NCBI RefSeq assembly: GCF_048544455.1
Contig: NC_133526.1
Coordinates: forward strand, 140,001-204,000
DNA length: 64,000 bases
DNA from: Silene latifolia
Taxonomy: Eukaryota > Streptophyta > Magnoliopsida > Caryophyllales > Caryophyllaceae
Direction: 5' to 3'
Shown: one piece after another, positions 13,379 through 23,936 of the stretch
Numbering within the stretch: position 1 is the stretch's first letter
Layout of the letters: each line of letters starts with the position of its first letter
Position numbers and translations under genes: made by a program
Notes under the pieces: model-generated
What the model saw: the letters and a program-made list of their open reading frames with translations, nothing else
What the model was told of the DNA's origin: nothing
Database searches by the model: none

Positions 13379-13857
13379 TGTGATGATCCGCACACTTGAA
13401 CCCTTAGTTTTATTTTATGCTTATGTAATTTTATTTCCTTGTACTTTTTTAGTAAGTAAGTTCTTAGTTTAGCTTAGTTTTAGAATAGCTTTTATTTCCA
13501 TAAATGGGTATATCGCTATTCTGAACTAAACTTGAAAAATCAATGTTTCCTGCTACCAGGATGTAAATATCAAATTTCCCTCTTTGGGGAGTACTAGTCA
13601 ATCAAACATCTGCTTCCCACCAAGTTGCCTTCTTATTGCTTGTTGTTGCTTTCTTGTGAACGACTCTTGCCTTCACCTTTCTAACAAGCCCGTGTGTGTC
13701 GATCGAGACTAGGATTTCGACACCCACGACCCGAGACCGATTACGAGTGCCTAGTGCTTGACAAACACTAGTGCCTAACGCTCTCGCTTTCATTCTTGTC
13801 AAAGCGTTTAGACAAAGGTGCGCGTCACGCCCCGACTCAAAGTTTCGGACCGTGACA
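13379..13857 (+). repeat. 3' LTR of the Ty3/Gypsy element
   Basis: Direct repeat of 479 bp, preceded by a purine-rich tract and followed by the CATAG target duplication. Its near-identity with the 5' LTR is the evidence for recent insertion. Confidence 0.93.
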
Positions 13858-14460
13858 CATAGCCATGTATTGTATGATGGTGATGAAGATGAAGAATACT
13901 TTGTTATGATATGTAATTATCAGATTTAATTAGTATATTATATTAATATTATAAAAGATTATGAATTACGCTTTTACCCTACGATGTTGGCGGAAAAACG
14001 AAAACTACTTGGCTAGTATTTTTTCTATTTTTCTATTTTTCTAATTAAGGTGTTACCGAAATTCGGTAACACCCGGTGTCACCCTAGCACTCCCCTTAGT
14101 AATTTGGGGAAAGACTAGAATAAAGTGAGTGTGGTGGTCTTCTGGGTTTTGAGTTATTTTAAGAGTAGACTTGGGTTTTTTTTTTTTATGCAAAATGGGT
14201 GTATAGTTATACGTTATAAGACTTTCAATGGTTTAGTTTTAGTTTTAATTTTAGTTTTTTTTCTTTTTTTTTTTTTTTAGAAAGGGTCCAAGGGTCGGGT
14301 CCGGGTCTCGTAAATCATACCCATACTCGGACCCGATTTATTTCTTGAAGACCCATACCCAACCCATGCTCATTGGGTTTGAAAAAATGATAACCATACC
14401 CGCTCCATTAGGGTCCGACCCTAAGGGTCTGGGTCAGGTCCACGACCCACTGCCATCCCT

Positions 14461-14935
14461 TTTGACTCGTTTTATAATTAAAACGGATATCACCGTTTTA
14501 AATAAAAGAGTAAATTAATAATTACTCACATTTATATATTATTTTTCTAAAATTACTCTCTTTTGAAAACTTTTTAATAATTTACTCCCATAAAATGTTT
14601 TCACGTCAAAATTTGCACTCATTTGCACATTCAGGTGAAAAATCTGTTTTTAGGACCGTTTTGCCCATGTCTACTTCCCCCATTTGTACCATTATTAAAA
14701 ATAAAATAAAAGAGAGTAATTTTAGAAGAGTGATTTATAAAAAGGGTGTAATTATTAATTTACTCTGAAGAAAACATACTTTCTTTTGTATTTTTATATA
14801 TGTAATTCTTATTTATCGAGACACCTCATTCTCTCTCTTCAATATCTCTTAAAATATAAAGAAAAATAAGGTATTTAATGGTATAAATTTTACTCCGTAT
14901 AATTTTATAAAGTTTATCGAGACACGAATTAGAGA
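14461..14935. other. AT-rich intergenic stretch
   Basis: No gene recognised. It contains words such as AGAGTAAATTAATAATTACTC (near 14.51 kb) and TTAATTTACTCT (near 14.76 kb) in inverted orientation about 250 bp apart, a possible weak foldback element, but the ends are not clear. Confidence 0.35.
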
Positions 14936-15399
14936 GTGCGAATTCATCATATTTATCAAGAGGCTAATTCTTGTGCTGATTGGATGGCTGACCTCGGAGT
15001 TAAGCAATTGCAAAAACTTTGCCATGTGGACCACACTAATTTACCGACGCAAACCAAATGGGTTTGGGGTAGTGGTTGCTCACTTCATCCCTTAACCATG
15101 AGGTCAGGGGTTCGATCCCAGCCCATGGGAATGGAGCAAACTCTTTGGCCAGCCGTTTACCTCTTCGTGAGAGCACCCGCGGCGAGGGGATTATACACTG
15201 TTGTCGACGGTGGACACCCCGGTTTACACCAAAAAAAAAAAACTAATTTACCGACGCAGCTCTTTAGGTTAATTCAACATGACATCGGTGGAGTGGCTTG
15301 GCCTCGCTTTGTTCCTTTATTTCCCTTTTAGTTTTTGTTGGTCTTTCGTTCAGGTTGTAGGTTGGAAGTTATTTTCCGCTTCTCTTTACCGAAAAAAAA
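14936..15399 (+). mobile_element. LINE 3' remnant (RNase H-like end), split by a SINE
   Basis: The frame from 14936 reads HHIYQEANSCADWMADLG and continues after the SINE with LFRLIQHDIGG, which is the C-terminal part of the RNase H-like domain found at the end of many plant L1-type LINE ORF2 proteins (REANxCAD word). It is followed by a short 3' tail and an A-run at about 15391-15398. Only the last fraction of a full element is present: it is strongly 5'-truncated. No upstream reverse transcriptase sequence was found. Confidence 0.65.
15052..15241 (+). mobile_element. tRNA-derived SINE with perfect target duplication
   Basis: About 190 bp with pol III-type boxes: a degenerate A box in GGGTAGTGGTTGCTCAC and a good B box GGTTCGATCCC, ending in an A-run (about 12 nt). 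It is flanked by a perfect 17-bp target duplication ACTAATTTACCGACGCA at 15035-15051 and 15242-15258. The insertion lies inside the LINE remnant, so the SINE is younger than the LINE piece. Confidence 0.9.
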
Positions 15400-15694
15400 G
15401 AATATTCTTGTAAAAATTAAAGTCAAAGGGTTACACCGAAAAACAAAAACACCATATAAACAAATAAGGGGAAAATAGGTAACAAAAAGTATTATAAGGA
15501 GGGAAAGAAAAACTGAGCGGTCGACCCAATCGAAATCGGTTTGGATCGAGTGATTGGGGTCGGATTTGGATACGGATTTTATAAGACCCTAGTACCGTTG
15601 GCATCCATCATAAGTGGATGACTCCTCCTCATCTTTGTTTTGTTTCCGAACTGTGATACTGAAAAGGAAACAAAGAGAGAAAGAGAAAAGGAGG

Positions 15695-18600
15695 ATGTAC
15701 AACCCGTGGGACCCACCTCCCCCACCGCCGCCACCATCGGACTTCGAGTGGGGCCAACCACCCGATCAGTTTCAGTACCCACCACCTCCACCCGACTATT
15801 TCCCAGCTCCTCCATTTCTCCGCAAGAGGAAGTTCGGTATTCATTCTCTCTTCTTTCCCCCTTTTCGAATCTCTTCGTCTTACTTGAAATCAGTCTGTAG
15901 CTTTACATTTTGTTGTTATTATTATTATTATTATTATATGTTGTGTGTTTGATAGATAGGCAGCCTGTTGATATCAACGCTCCTTATGCTAAGCTTTATA
16001 TCGGCCCCGTTCCCCGACACGTTTGCCAAGATGAGGTACATCTCTCTTTTTCTGCTTAATTCTCACTCAATACTACCCTTCTTTTATTCATTTCATTCAT
16101 TCATGCTTGCTTGCTTGCTTGCTTAGGTTTATCATTTGTTTCAAGACTTTGGAAACGTTGTTGAGGTTGTTCTTCTCACTGATAAAAAGACTGGTCTACA
16201 GCAAGGTATTATATTACATATCTAACTCACATCACCCCTCCTTTCACTTGTTGCTACATTTCCGAATCCGTCACTGTCTTGCTCATATCTCTCTTGTTAT
16301 TCAATAGAATTTTGCTTTGTCAAGTATTCATCTGTAGACGAGGCGGAGGACGCAATTCATGCTTTGCATAATCAGTTTACCTTCCCTGGGGTATGCACCT
16401 ACCCATCGTCTCAACATTCTCATTCTTAACATTCTATATCTCATCTAACTCTTCTTTATTTTTTCAGGCAATGGCCTCCTTAAAAGTCAAGTATGCTGAT
16501 GGAGAAAGGAAACGCCTAGGTATTTCCTCTATCCCCTTAAAAGTACATGTATGCTCATGATCTCATTTCCCTCTTTTCTTTTTTGGTGCATTATTGGTTT
16601 CGGCCTAAGCGGTTGGAAGGATGATTCATGTTAGCCGACCCCAAATCATTTTGGTACTAACACTCTTGTTGTTGTATGAACGTAATCAGTCAAGCCTATT
16701 CCTTTACCCTATAAAAAAACATGTACTTGTTCTTGCCTGTTGGCACACGGTGTGTGGTGGGGCTATTTCCCCTTTCTCTACTAAGTATGCCTTTTTGGTG
16801 TTTCTCCAATTTTGAAAGAATTTTGTGTACTAAGGTAGGCATTCCGGACTCTACCTTGCCAATTCTTGTTTGACGATGAATGGAAATACTAATTAAGGAA
16901 CTACAATGACATGATACCGACATAATTAACACCTCTACCCTATCATTTCCAAAAACCCTTCTATCACTGGGATGTACGCTTATATGTGGCCTACTCTTGT
17001 GATAGTTCATAAATAAACAATTTTTGAGAGGCCTTGTTGAAAGGAGCATCGGGCCATTTCTTCAATTATTTATAAATGATAACCCAGGTAGTTAGTATAG
17101 TCATTTGATTTGTTAAACTATACTGTAGCGCTGAAGAGCCATGAATCCTCTGGCTCCATGATTAAAAGAAGACAGCCTTGTTCCTTTAATGATTTAGGTC
17201 GGATAGCATGAATAATCGTTTAAATAACTATCAGTGAAGGATTGCTTATGATGGGTAATTGTTGCATGGGTTATAGAGCTTAAAACAAGAAGAAAATAGA
17301 GGGAAGTCGTGGATGGTGGCAATTAGGAAGGGAGGGTAATAGTTACCTATTAAGTCCCTCCCTCCTAAGATAATACATTAACTCCATGAGAGTAATTGTT
17401 TCACATCATTACCATTCAATTCAACACCAAAAATTGGAAATCTTATTATATTTAACAGTTCGAATGCCATGACATTCACCACAATTATTGCTCACATATC
17501 GCACGTCAGTCCGAGAATATTCTATCACGGCGCATGCTTAAATTCTGTACATCAGGCACTCTATTCAGAGTGCATCATGCATAGAAAGTTAATGTACTAG
17601 TATCCAATTACCCTAGAGTTTCTACCTTATCAGCCATCTGGTGTAAGTCACAAGTTGAATAATACTAGTGACTGTTTTATATATAGTCTTCTTCGATCCT
17701 CATCACTTGCCCTTTTTCTGGGGTCATACATCGTCTAGGTTTGGACCACATTATGCCGCAGGATTCATCCCTTTCTAGGTCAGGTACGATCTTTTCAAGA
17801 CCATAGAATTTTTTTTTATTCCACTAATGAACAAAAACTCAACATGGAACCTTTTTTTTTGCAGGGACACATTGTCTAGGTCTGGCCCAACACGATTCAA
17901 CCTTTACAGGACAAGGTACTTCCTCTTTCATGCTTGAAAGAAAATGACTATTCTTGAACATCTCATGGTCTGACACACAAGTGGCTTCTTATTCTTGCCT
18001 ATTTTGCCAAAAGATTGATCAACATGTTGTCGACGTTTCCACTATGAGATTAGTTCAATTTACGCTTTGCTTTTTACAGTGTCTGCAGAGATTGAGCACA
18101 AGGTGCACAAGTTGTATGTAAATGGCCTGAACAGAGATGCGTCAATAGAGGAGATTGCAGAAGTATTAGCCTCATCTCAATCATTAAATATATGATGTCA
18201 AAGCATGAAAAGTTTGAATACTACCCCCTTTATCCCATAAATATCCCCTCTTGGTTTTGATTGTCTATTATGACTATTAATTTCTCCAAATTTATGTATA
18301 ATTATTAGTTCAAACTTGTTACATTTGATTACAACTATTTTCATATTATCTTACAAAAAAGTCGTAACTACAGTATATTGTGAGAAAATGACTGAAAGGT
18401 TGAATATTCAAAGTTAAAGGGGACGACATAACTGTCATGAAGGGAGTTTAATCTACCCTTACTGTTAAGTAAGTGACTATTATTTGCGTTGTGAGAAAAG
18501 CCTTTCCATGTAAAATATTGTTGGTTTGCTAGTACTCGACGAGTTAGTTATATCATTTTTTTTCTTATCGAAGTGGTTTAGCATTTGGGATTGAACTCCT

Positions 18601-21600
18601 TTAAGTATAGTATTCTTGTTTTTTTTTCTTTGTCAGATCTTTTCTTCATATGGAGTCGTCACTGATATTTACATCATGCGTGATGATTCGAAGCGAAGTC
18701 GTGGTTAGCTCTCTGTTTACTCATTTGATTTTTTATTTATTTAGTTTGTTGCTATTTTCATCTCTAGTTTTTAATTTCCAACATTCTTTGCTTACAGGCT
18801 GTAACTTTATTTAAATATCAGCTAAGTATCTTGGCTGAATTTGGGTCGCCAGTCTTATTTTGAAAATCATTTAAATCATCATATACATCCCCTTTTTAAA
18901 AATACGACATATATTGTACTCCCTCCTATTCTAAGTAACTCTCCCCCTTTCCTTATTCATCTATTCACAATACTCTCCCCCTTTCCTTTTTTAGTAAAGT
19001 TATATACTTATTTTAATCACCTCACCCCACAACAATACCCACAATATATGGGTTAATAAGTTTATTAATTTATTTTTATTCTGGAGCTCGAACAGCAGAT
19101 CTCCTCAACGTTATCCAAGTCCATGTTCTTTTGCTGCATGTGGTGATTACGTAGGCCTTTTTTTCCTCTAAACAACTGATATTATTGTTTACTATATTGG
19201 CGTAGGATTAGGTTTTGTGGGCTTTACTCAGAAATGTATGGCGATGGCAGCAATCAACGGATTGCATGGAACTTATATGATGAGAGTAATATGCTTGTTT
19301 GTATATCAGCATTTATCTGAATCACTTACGTCGATGATTACTTACATTTTGAGTTTATTCTCCTCAGGGATGTGACAAGCCATTGGTTGTCCGCTTTGCT
19401 GATCCTAAGAAGCGAAAGAATGGAGACTTCAGGTTGTCGGGCCTCGTTTGAATTATGGTGCTTATAAAGTAAAATCACAAATATACTAAAAAAGTCGAGT
19501 TTTCACTGTTTTACTTCTATTTAAATTTATTTCATCAATGGTTGAACTAGAACTACTGCTGGCAGGCCTACTTTGCATTCGGCTGACACTCGACGGGATA
19601 ATGTGTCCAATGCTATACATCTAGTAAGTTATGGGACCAGTCACACACCTGAGTTTGCTGTTGCAATGAATTGATCATTTTTTCTAACCTTTATGTTTAG
19701 GGTTTTTTTTGGTCATAAACTACCTTATATTTAAGGGTATTAGTAAAAAGACTACCTTAGTATTATTTTTTTAGACTACCTTTTTTCTTTGGTAAAAAAC
19801 TACCTATGCTGAAAATCCGGCGAGATTTAATAAGTTTATCTACATTAACCTGTCTAACTGAAATTCAGACAAGCAAAAGTTATGTTTACATATTTCATTA
19901 ATAACTACGAACATCTAACTAAAGTTAAGTGTATTACATCATGGCTTCCCGAAATCGATCCTAAGCAAAATTAGAACAAGAAACGAGTCGTGAGGTAGGT
20001 TAAAGTCGGAAAACTGACCAAATTTGTCTAGACTCTTAGAATAGGTAGTTATCGACCAAAGGTAAAGAAAACAAAGGTAATCGAAAACAAAAGAAATAAT
20101 GTAAGGTAGTCTTGTACAAATTCCTTATAAGGTTGTCTTTGACAAAAAAACCCTTATATGTTCATCTTGTATAAGATTCTGTTTTGCCTTTTCAAATATT
20201 TACGGGTAGCATTTTAGTCTACCTGCTGGTGATTCACTCTTTAATTGGAATGGATAATCAGCTTTTCTTAGGTTTTTCCTTCTTTTTTATATTTTGTTGA
20301 GGAGTACTATGTTGGTTTTTTTTTAAGATAATGGGTTAGCTGACGAATTTTGGAGTGTGGAAGTCTAGGGCGGTCAAGATTAGGATTTTGTTCTTTTCAC
20401 TTCTCCAGCCGCTTGTTTAGAAATGCTCAATAACCAATACTGATGTCAAGTAGATTTTACTGCCTAGTTGGTGTTCCTTGTCTGATATTGTGTTTATATG
20501 GCCGTGGCTCACTGAGGCAATTATTTTTTTTATCTTGCATTATGGATTTGCAAGCCTCGTAACTATCTTTTGTGCTTTCTTTGAAGAATTTGTGTGAGCT
20601 CCTTTGATATTTCCCTGACCATGATGTGGGTTTAACAGATTGAAAGAATGACATAATTGTCAGACCAGTCTGTCTGTTTCCGGGGCTATTTTTTGTAGGA
20701 TTTCCAATCCCTCATGTTCACCAATCAATTTTTTGTCACTAGATTTTACCAGAGTTTTTGCCCTCTTTGTTGCCATTTCTTGAATCTTAGTTGTTTAGAT
20801 TGACTTCAACGAATTTATTTATTGATTGTGGAGAGTAAATTAAAATCTTATCCCTGCAGGGAAATTCGGCAACGTGCTCAAAATTAAATTCCTCAGGAGA
20901 ACAAGGTGACACCAACTGTTTAGTGGCAAATCAGTTAGGCTCTCCACCTCATGAATCAAAGCGAATTGTAACTGTGAACCCATTTTCGCCTTCACGGTTG
21001 TCTCAGATGTCATTGCAAGAGCCAGAGACTTTGCAGGTGTGTTCCCGGTAGTAAATATTAATGGATTTTTAGGCTCACTTAGCACACTAAGTTTGAACAT
21101 CAATTGGTAGGATAGCACTGGATTCATGAAGTCACAATATGAAACATTCATTATGTCTTTATGAACATTAATTCTAGGTTGATTTGTTTGTATTTTGATT
21201 TGTAGTCACCCAAGAATTGTACAGACTCTGAGCTGAACTCAGCTAAGCTGTCTTGTGGACATGGTTCTTTGGGTCTATCGGAAAAAGATTACTCGGCAGC
21301 ATTTGAGGGATGTGATTGGAGCGAACACATCTGTCCAGATGGAAACAAGTATTACTTCAACCGTGTGACCTCTGAAAGCAGGGTAACTGTTAACTTTCCT
21401 AACTTTACCTTGTTTCTTTGTCCTTTCGACTTTGCTATACTGGTTAATAAACCTTTCTGAAAATATCTAGTGGGAAAAGCCAGAGGAGTTTGCCATCTGT
21501 GAGCAGAAGTTACAAAATCTATCTCACAGAGAACCTCATGCTTCTTCGACTTTAGAGGCTCTTCCTAATGTAAATGAGCACATTGAAGCAGTACAAGCTG

Positions 21601-22138
21601 AGAGGGAAACCTGTGAGCTCGAGAAAGCCCATTTGAAAGTGTCATGTGCAGTGGTTAGTGCTCTTTACGACCCTTGATTCATACTCCGTAAGTGTTTATG
21701 TCGGCGATGAGGGATTTATGAATTTTCTTTTTCGTTCGTCACAACACATTTCTGCTTTCGGGAACTTTTATGACCGACTTGACTATGATTGTGCACTGAT
21801 GTTCGCTAACTAAACGAATGGTGACATTGTGATGCAATACATATTGACAATATTTTATATAAATTAATATATCCTGTATTAAGTTGGAAAAATGATTATT
21901 AATCCGTATAATATAATTAATTATTGAAACTACTTTGTCGTGTCAGTTTTTTTGCTTTTCCTTTTTGTTGTCTTTCATGGCTTGAAGATTTTGAGGCTTA
22001 TACGTGTATGTAATTCGTAATTAGTACTCCGAATAAGGTTTCACTGTTGATATGTATATGTGTATGGTGTAGGAACACAGTCATGAAGTTGCACCAGTTG
22101 AACCAAACTCAGTTGGCGAAGCAACTTTTGTTCAATAG
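15695..22138 (+). CDS. FCA: FCA-like RNA-binding protein (2 RRM + WW), 14 exons, 463 aa
   Basis: Exons: 15695-15836, 15956-16035, 16127-16205, 16308-16390, 16468-16519, 18080-18162, 18637-18703, 19206-19285, 19368-19432, 19566-19623, 20860-21036, 21206-21382, 21471-21653, 22073-22138; total 1392 nt in one frame. After a Pro-rich N-terminus (residues 1-45) come RRM1 (about 60-143; RNP2 LYIGPV, RNP1-like EFCFVKYS), RRM2 (about 156-240; RNP2 LYVNGL, RNP1-like GLGFVGFT) and a WW domain (W360, YYF 371-373, W382, P385). RRM pair plus WW matches the FCA family of nuclear RNA-binding proteins, which act with the 3'-end processing factor FY in Arabidopsis to silence FLC. The WW domain is the FY contact in Arabidopsis. 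It is shorter than Arabidopsis FCA (747 aa) and lacks its Gly-rich N-terminus and long Gln-rich tail, so it may be a divergent paralogue. A TATA-like TTTTATAAG lies at 15577. Confidence 0.88.
16520..18079 (+). other. Large intron 5 of the FCA-like gene
   Basis: The 1560-bp intron separates the RRM1 and RRM2 exons. It contains an RTE-type LINE 3' tail near 16.6 kb and no other recognisable element. In Arabidopsis FCA, premature polyadenylation in a large early intron is the basis of negative autoregulation; whether this intron is used the same way cannot be read from the sequence. Confidence 0.6.
16608..16685 (+). mobile_element. RTE-type LINE (or LINE-tailed SINE) 3' end
   Basis: GGATGATTCATGTTAGCCGA, then CCCCAAATCATTTTGG and a CTTGTTGTTGTA end, matches the 3' tail of the LINE at 27.5-29.1 kb (GATGATTCATGTCAACCGAC at about 29.07 kb). 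It is only about 75 bp and lies in intron 5 of the FCA-like gene. Confidence 0.65.
19690..20165. mobile_element. Foldback element in intron 10 of the FCA-like gene
   Basis: TTAGGGTTTTTTTTGGTC on the left is inverted as GACAAAAAAACCCTTATA on the right. ACTACCTTATATTTAAGGG-like and AAGGTAGT words recur in both orientations between them. About 475 bp, no coding sequence. Family not determined. Confidence 0.45.
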
Positions 22139-23168
22139 GTAAAATTTTCACGTCTCTTTATACTGTTACTGCTATTGGTAATTCCTTGAATGCTTAGAGT
22201 ACTGTGAATCTCTTTGCTCCCCCACGCCCAGATTTATCAGCTTGTCTCCCTTGTCGACCATGCTTGAGGCAGGCTACTGAACCGGCCATCCCAGAGAGCA
22301 TTTGATGACTTAAATGCCTGTCGAAATAACTGTCTCAGACTAATGCCTTCTGCTCTACTCATCCTTGCCTAGCACAGAGTATTATGGAGAACATTGTGTC
22401 AAGGGAAAACGTAAAGTACCCGATTAGTATCAGTTGACTATCGCAACTTTGTCGAGAGGCATTTATGGAATTCTAGTGAAGACCCCTTGATGTTCCTGAG
22501 AGCTGAGACTCTGAGTTACCTCCGTCATTTGATTAACTTTCCTAGATAATGCGGAACTCTTGACTAGTAGTTGTGGATCATGCTCATTGTTAGTTGTAAC
22601 ATACTTGTGTAGCTATCAAACCCAACTTTTGTATCATTTGATGGGCAGCTTACCCTAAGCTTGTTTCATCTGTGTATTTACTCCTGCGTGCAAAAGTGTC
22701 GGTCTTTTTTTAGCGACTTGTTTATGTCCTCTAACTTCTACCACGGAACTGCTCACCTTAGACTGACAAAATTACATGCATGTTTGTTTACATTGTTTCT
22801 TGTTTGGTCGTTCTAACAAGTTGGTTTCCCGAGTATAATCCCTACGGAGTACTATTTTAGGCCAGTTTTGGCGACATAAATTGGATAAATAGGCCCATAC
22901 CTGCCTTTGTAGGGAAATGGGCCCACATTATTCACAAGGTTGGTTTATTTGTACATCATTTAGTCCTTTAATATAAAAAGAACTCTTAAAGAGTAGGTCC
23001 TATGAGAGACGGTTTTAATAAATGTATTGGCACAAAAAGTAATTAAACGCGTACGTTTAATAATATAAAATCGTTTAGAGCTATGATAAAATGAATAAGT
23101 TTGTTATAAAAGTTATGTTTTTACCAAATGAAAGAATTATTTTGAGTGACGGTAAATAATGAAAGGGT
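22139..23168. other. 3' UTR of the FCA-like gene and intergenic sequence
   Basis: The first several hundred bases after the stop are probably 3' UTR. No further frame or repeat was recognised. Confidence 0.4.
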
Positions 23169-23184
23169 TGGGAAAAAATCATAA

Positions 23185-23655
23185 TTCTATGTTTGGGAAC
23201 CTTGAATTGAAATTGAATTCCAGAATTGAAATATTTCAAGTGTTTGGGAACCCCTAGAATTTGGAATTGGAATTGACTCAATTCCTTATCAATTCCAAGC
23301 TAGTTAAAATTTGGGGTTCTCAAATACCTACCATATACTAGTCATTTCAATTCCATGACTTCTTACGTTTTATTTTGTGACGCAAATTTCGTCACAATAT
23401 TTTTATTTATGATATTTTTTTCGATCGCAAATATTTTTCGAGACAATATTTAATTTTTTCAAATATAAAACATCCAACGGTCTCGACCCATACCTGTCTC
23501 GCCCAAATTCAATTCCAATTCCAATTCCAATTCCAATTCCACGGGTTTCCCAAATGTAATTTTGGAATTGGATTTGGAATTGAATTCAAACATTTCAATT
23601 TCTACAATTGAAATTATGGAAATGAAATCAATTTCGTTTATCCAAACACTACCTA
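23185..23655. mobile_element. MITE-like element rich in GGAATTGAATT words
   Basis: The left part (TTTGGGAACCTTGAATTGAA) and the right part (TTCGTTTATCCAAACACTACC) bound a stretch where GGAATTGGAATT occurs on one side and its inverse AATTCCAATTCC, tandemly repeated about five times, on the other. TTTGGGAACC near 23.19 and 23.24 kb is mirrored by GGGTTTCCCAAA near 23.54 kb. Long inverted repeats and no coding sequence; the superfamily is unknown. Confidence 0.5.
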
Positions 23656-23760
23656 AAGGAATTTGGAAAAATTTGGTCTCTCAATTACACGGCGAGACTT
23701 GAGAGATTGTATTTTATAAGTGGTGAACTCGTGATCAGTTCAATCTATTTAGATTAACAA

Positions 23761-23936
23761 TGCACTTGAAACATTAAGAAGCGAAGTCTATCATCAAGTT
23801 TACAATATTTGTACTACGTAACAAATGGAAAGGACAAAACAGAAGGAATGCACTTGAAACATTAAGAAGCGAAGTCTATCATCAAGTCTACAATATTTGT
23901 ACTACGTAACAAATGGAAAGGACAAAACAGAAGGAA
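23761..23936. repeat. Tandem duplication, two 88-bp copies
   Basis: Copies at 23761-23848 and 23849-23936 begin TGCACTTGAAACATTAAGAA and differ at about two positions. The word ACAGAAGGAATTCACCAATT recurs once more near 24.03 kb. A second local duplication of 59 bp lies at about 24269-24375 (AGTACAAGGTAATCAAATGA), and CGTTTGGCTTTACCATTAAC occurs at about 24245 and 24429. Confidence 0.85.

Larger units (their letters stand above)
8312..13857 (+). mobile_element. Ty3/Gypsy LTR retrotransposon, very young, coding region broken
   Basis: A 5.5-kb element with 5' and 3' LTRs of about 478 bp that begin TGTGATGATCC and end CGTGACA, flanked by a 5-bp target duplication CATAG (8307-8311 and 13858-13862). 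A primer binding site similar to initiator tRNA-Met (TTTGGTATCGAGCC) follows the 5' LTR, and a purine tract (GGTGGGGGAGAG) precedes the 3' LTR. The order of parts is gag (about 8.8-10.0 kb, with a CCHC-type zinc knuckle near 9.9 kb), aspartic protease (about 10.1-10.45), reverse transcriptase (about 10.7-11.4, with YLDD), RNase H (about 11.6-12.0) and integrase (about 12.2-13.15). Integrase after RNase H places it in Ty3/Gypsy, probably a chromovirus-like lineage (not settled). The LTRs differ at about one position, so insertion was recent. Gag-pol is not one open frame; about three breaks are present. Treated as a fossil copy. Confidence 0.93.
7922..14092. mobile_element. Inner inverted-repeat element inside the hAT-like element
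   Basis: GGCGACACCGGGTGTTAC at 7922 is inverted as GTAACACCCGGTGTCACC near 14075-14092, and both ends carry a second inner inverted word (GACACCCGGG on the left, GGTGTTACCGAAATTCGGTA on the right). Each end alone can also fold back. Without the LTR element the length would be about 0.6 kb. No coding sequence is visible. Superfamily is not determined and no flanking duplication was recognised. Confidence 0.45.
7387..14460. mobile_element. hAT-like element with GGGTCGGGT-rich ends, split by later insertions
   Basis: The left end AGGGATGTCAATGGGTCGGG and the right end (reverse complement) AGGGATGGCAGTGGGTCGTG are inverted repeats, followed on each side by about 150-170 bp of degenerate GGGTC/GACCC words. 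AGGGATGGCAA-type termini with GGGTCGGGT subterminal repeats are typical of plant non-autonomous hAT elements. Removing the Ty3/Gypsy insertion leaves about 1.5 kb without a transposase frame. I could not see an 8-bp target duplication, so the exact ends are uncertain. Confidence 0.6.
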
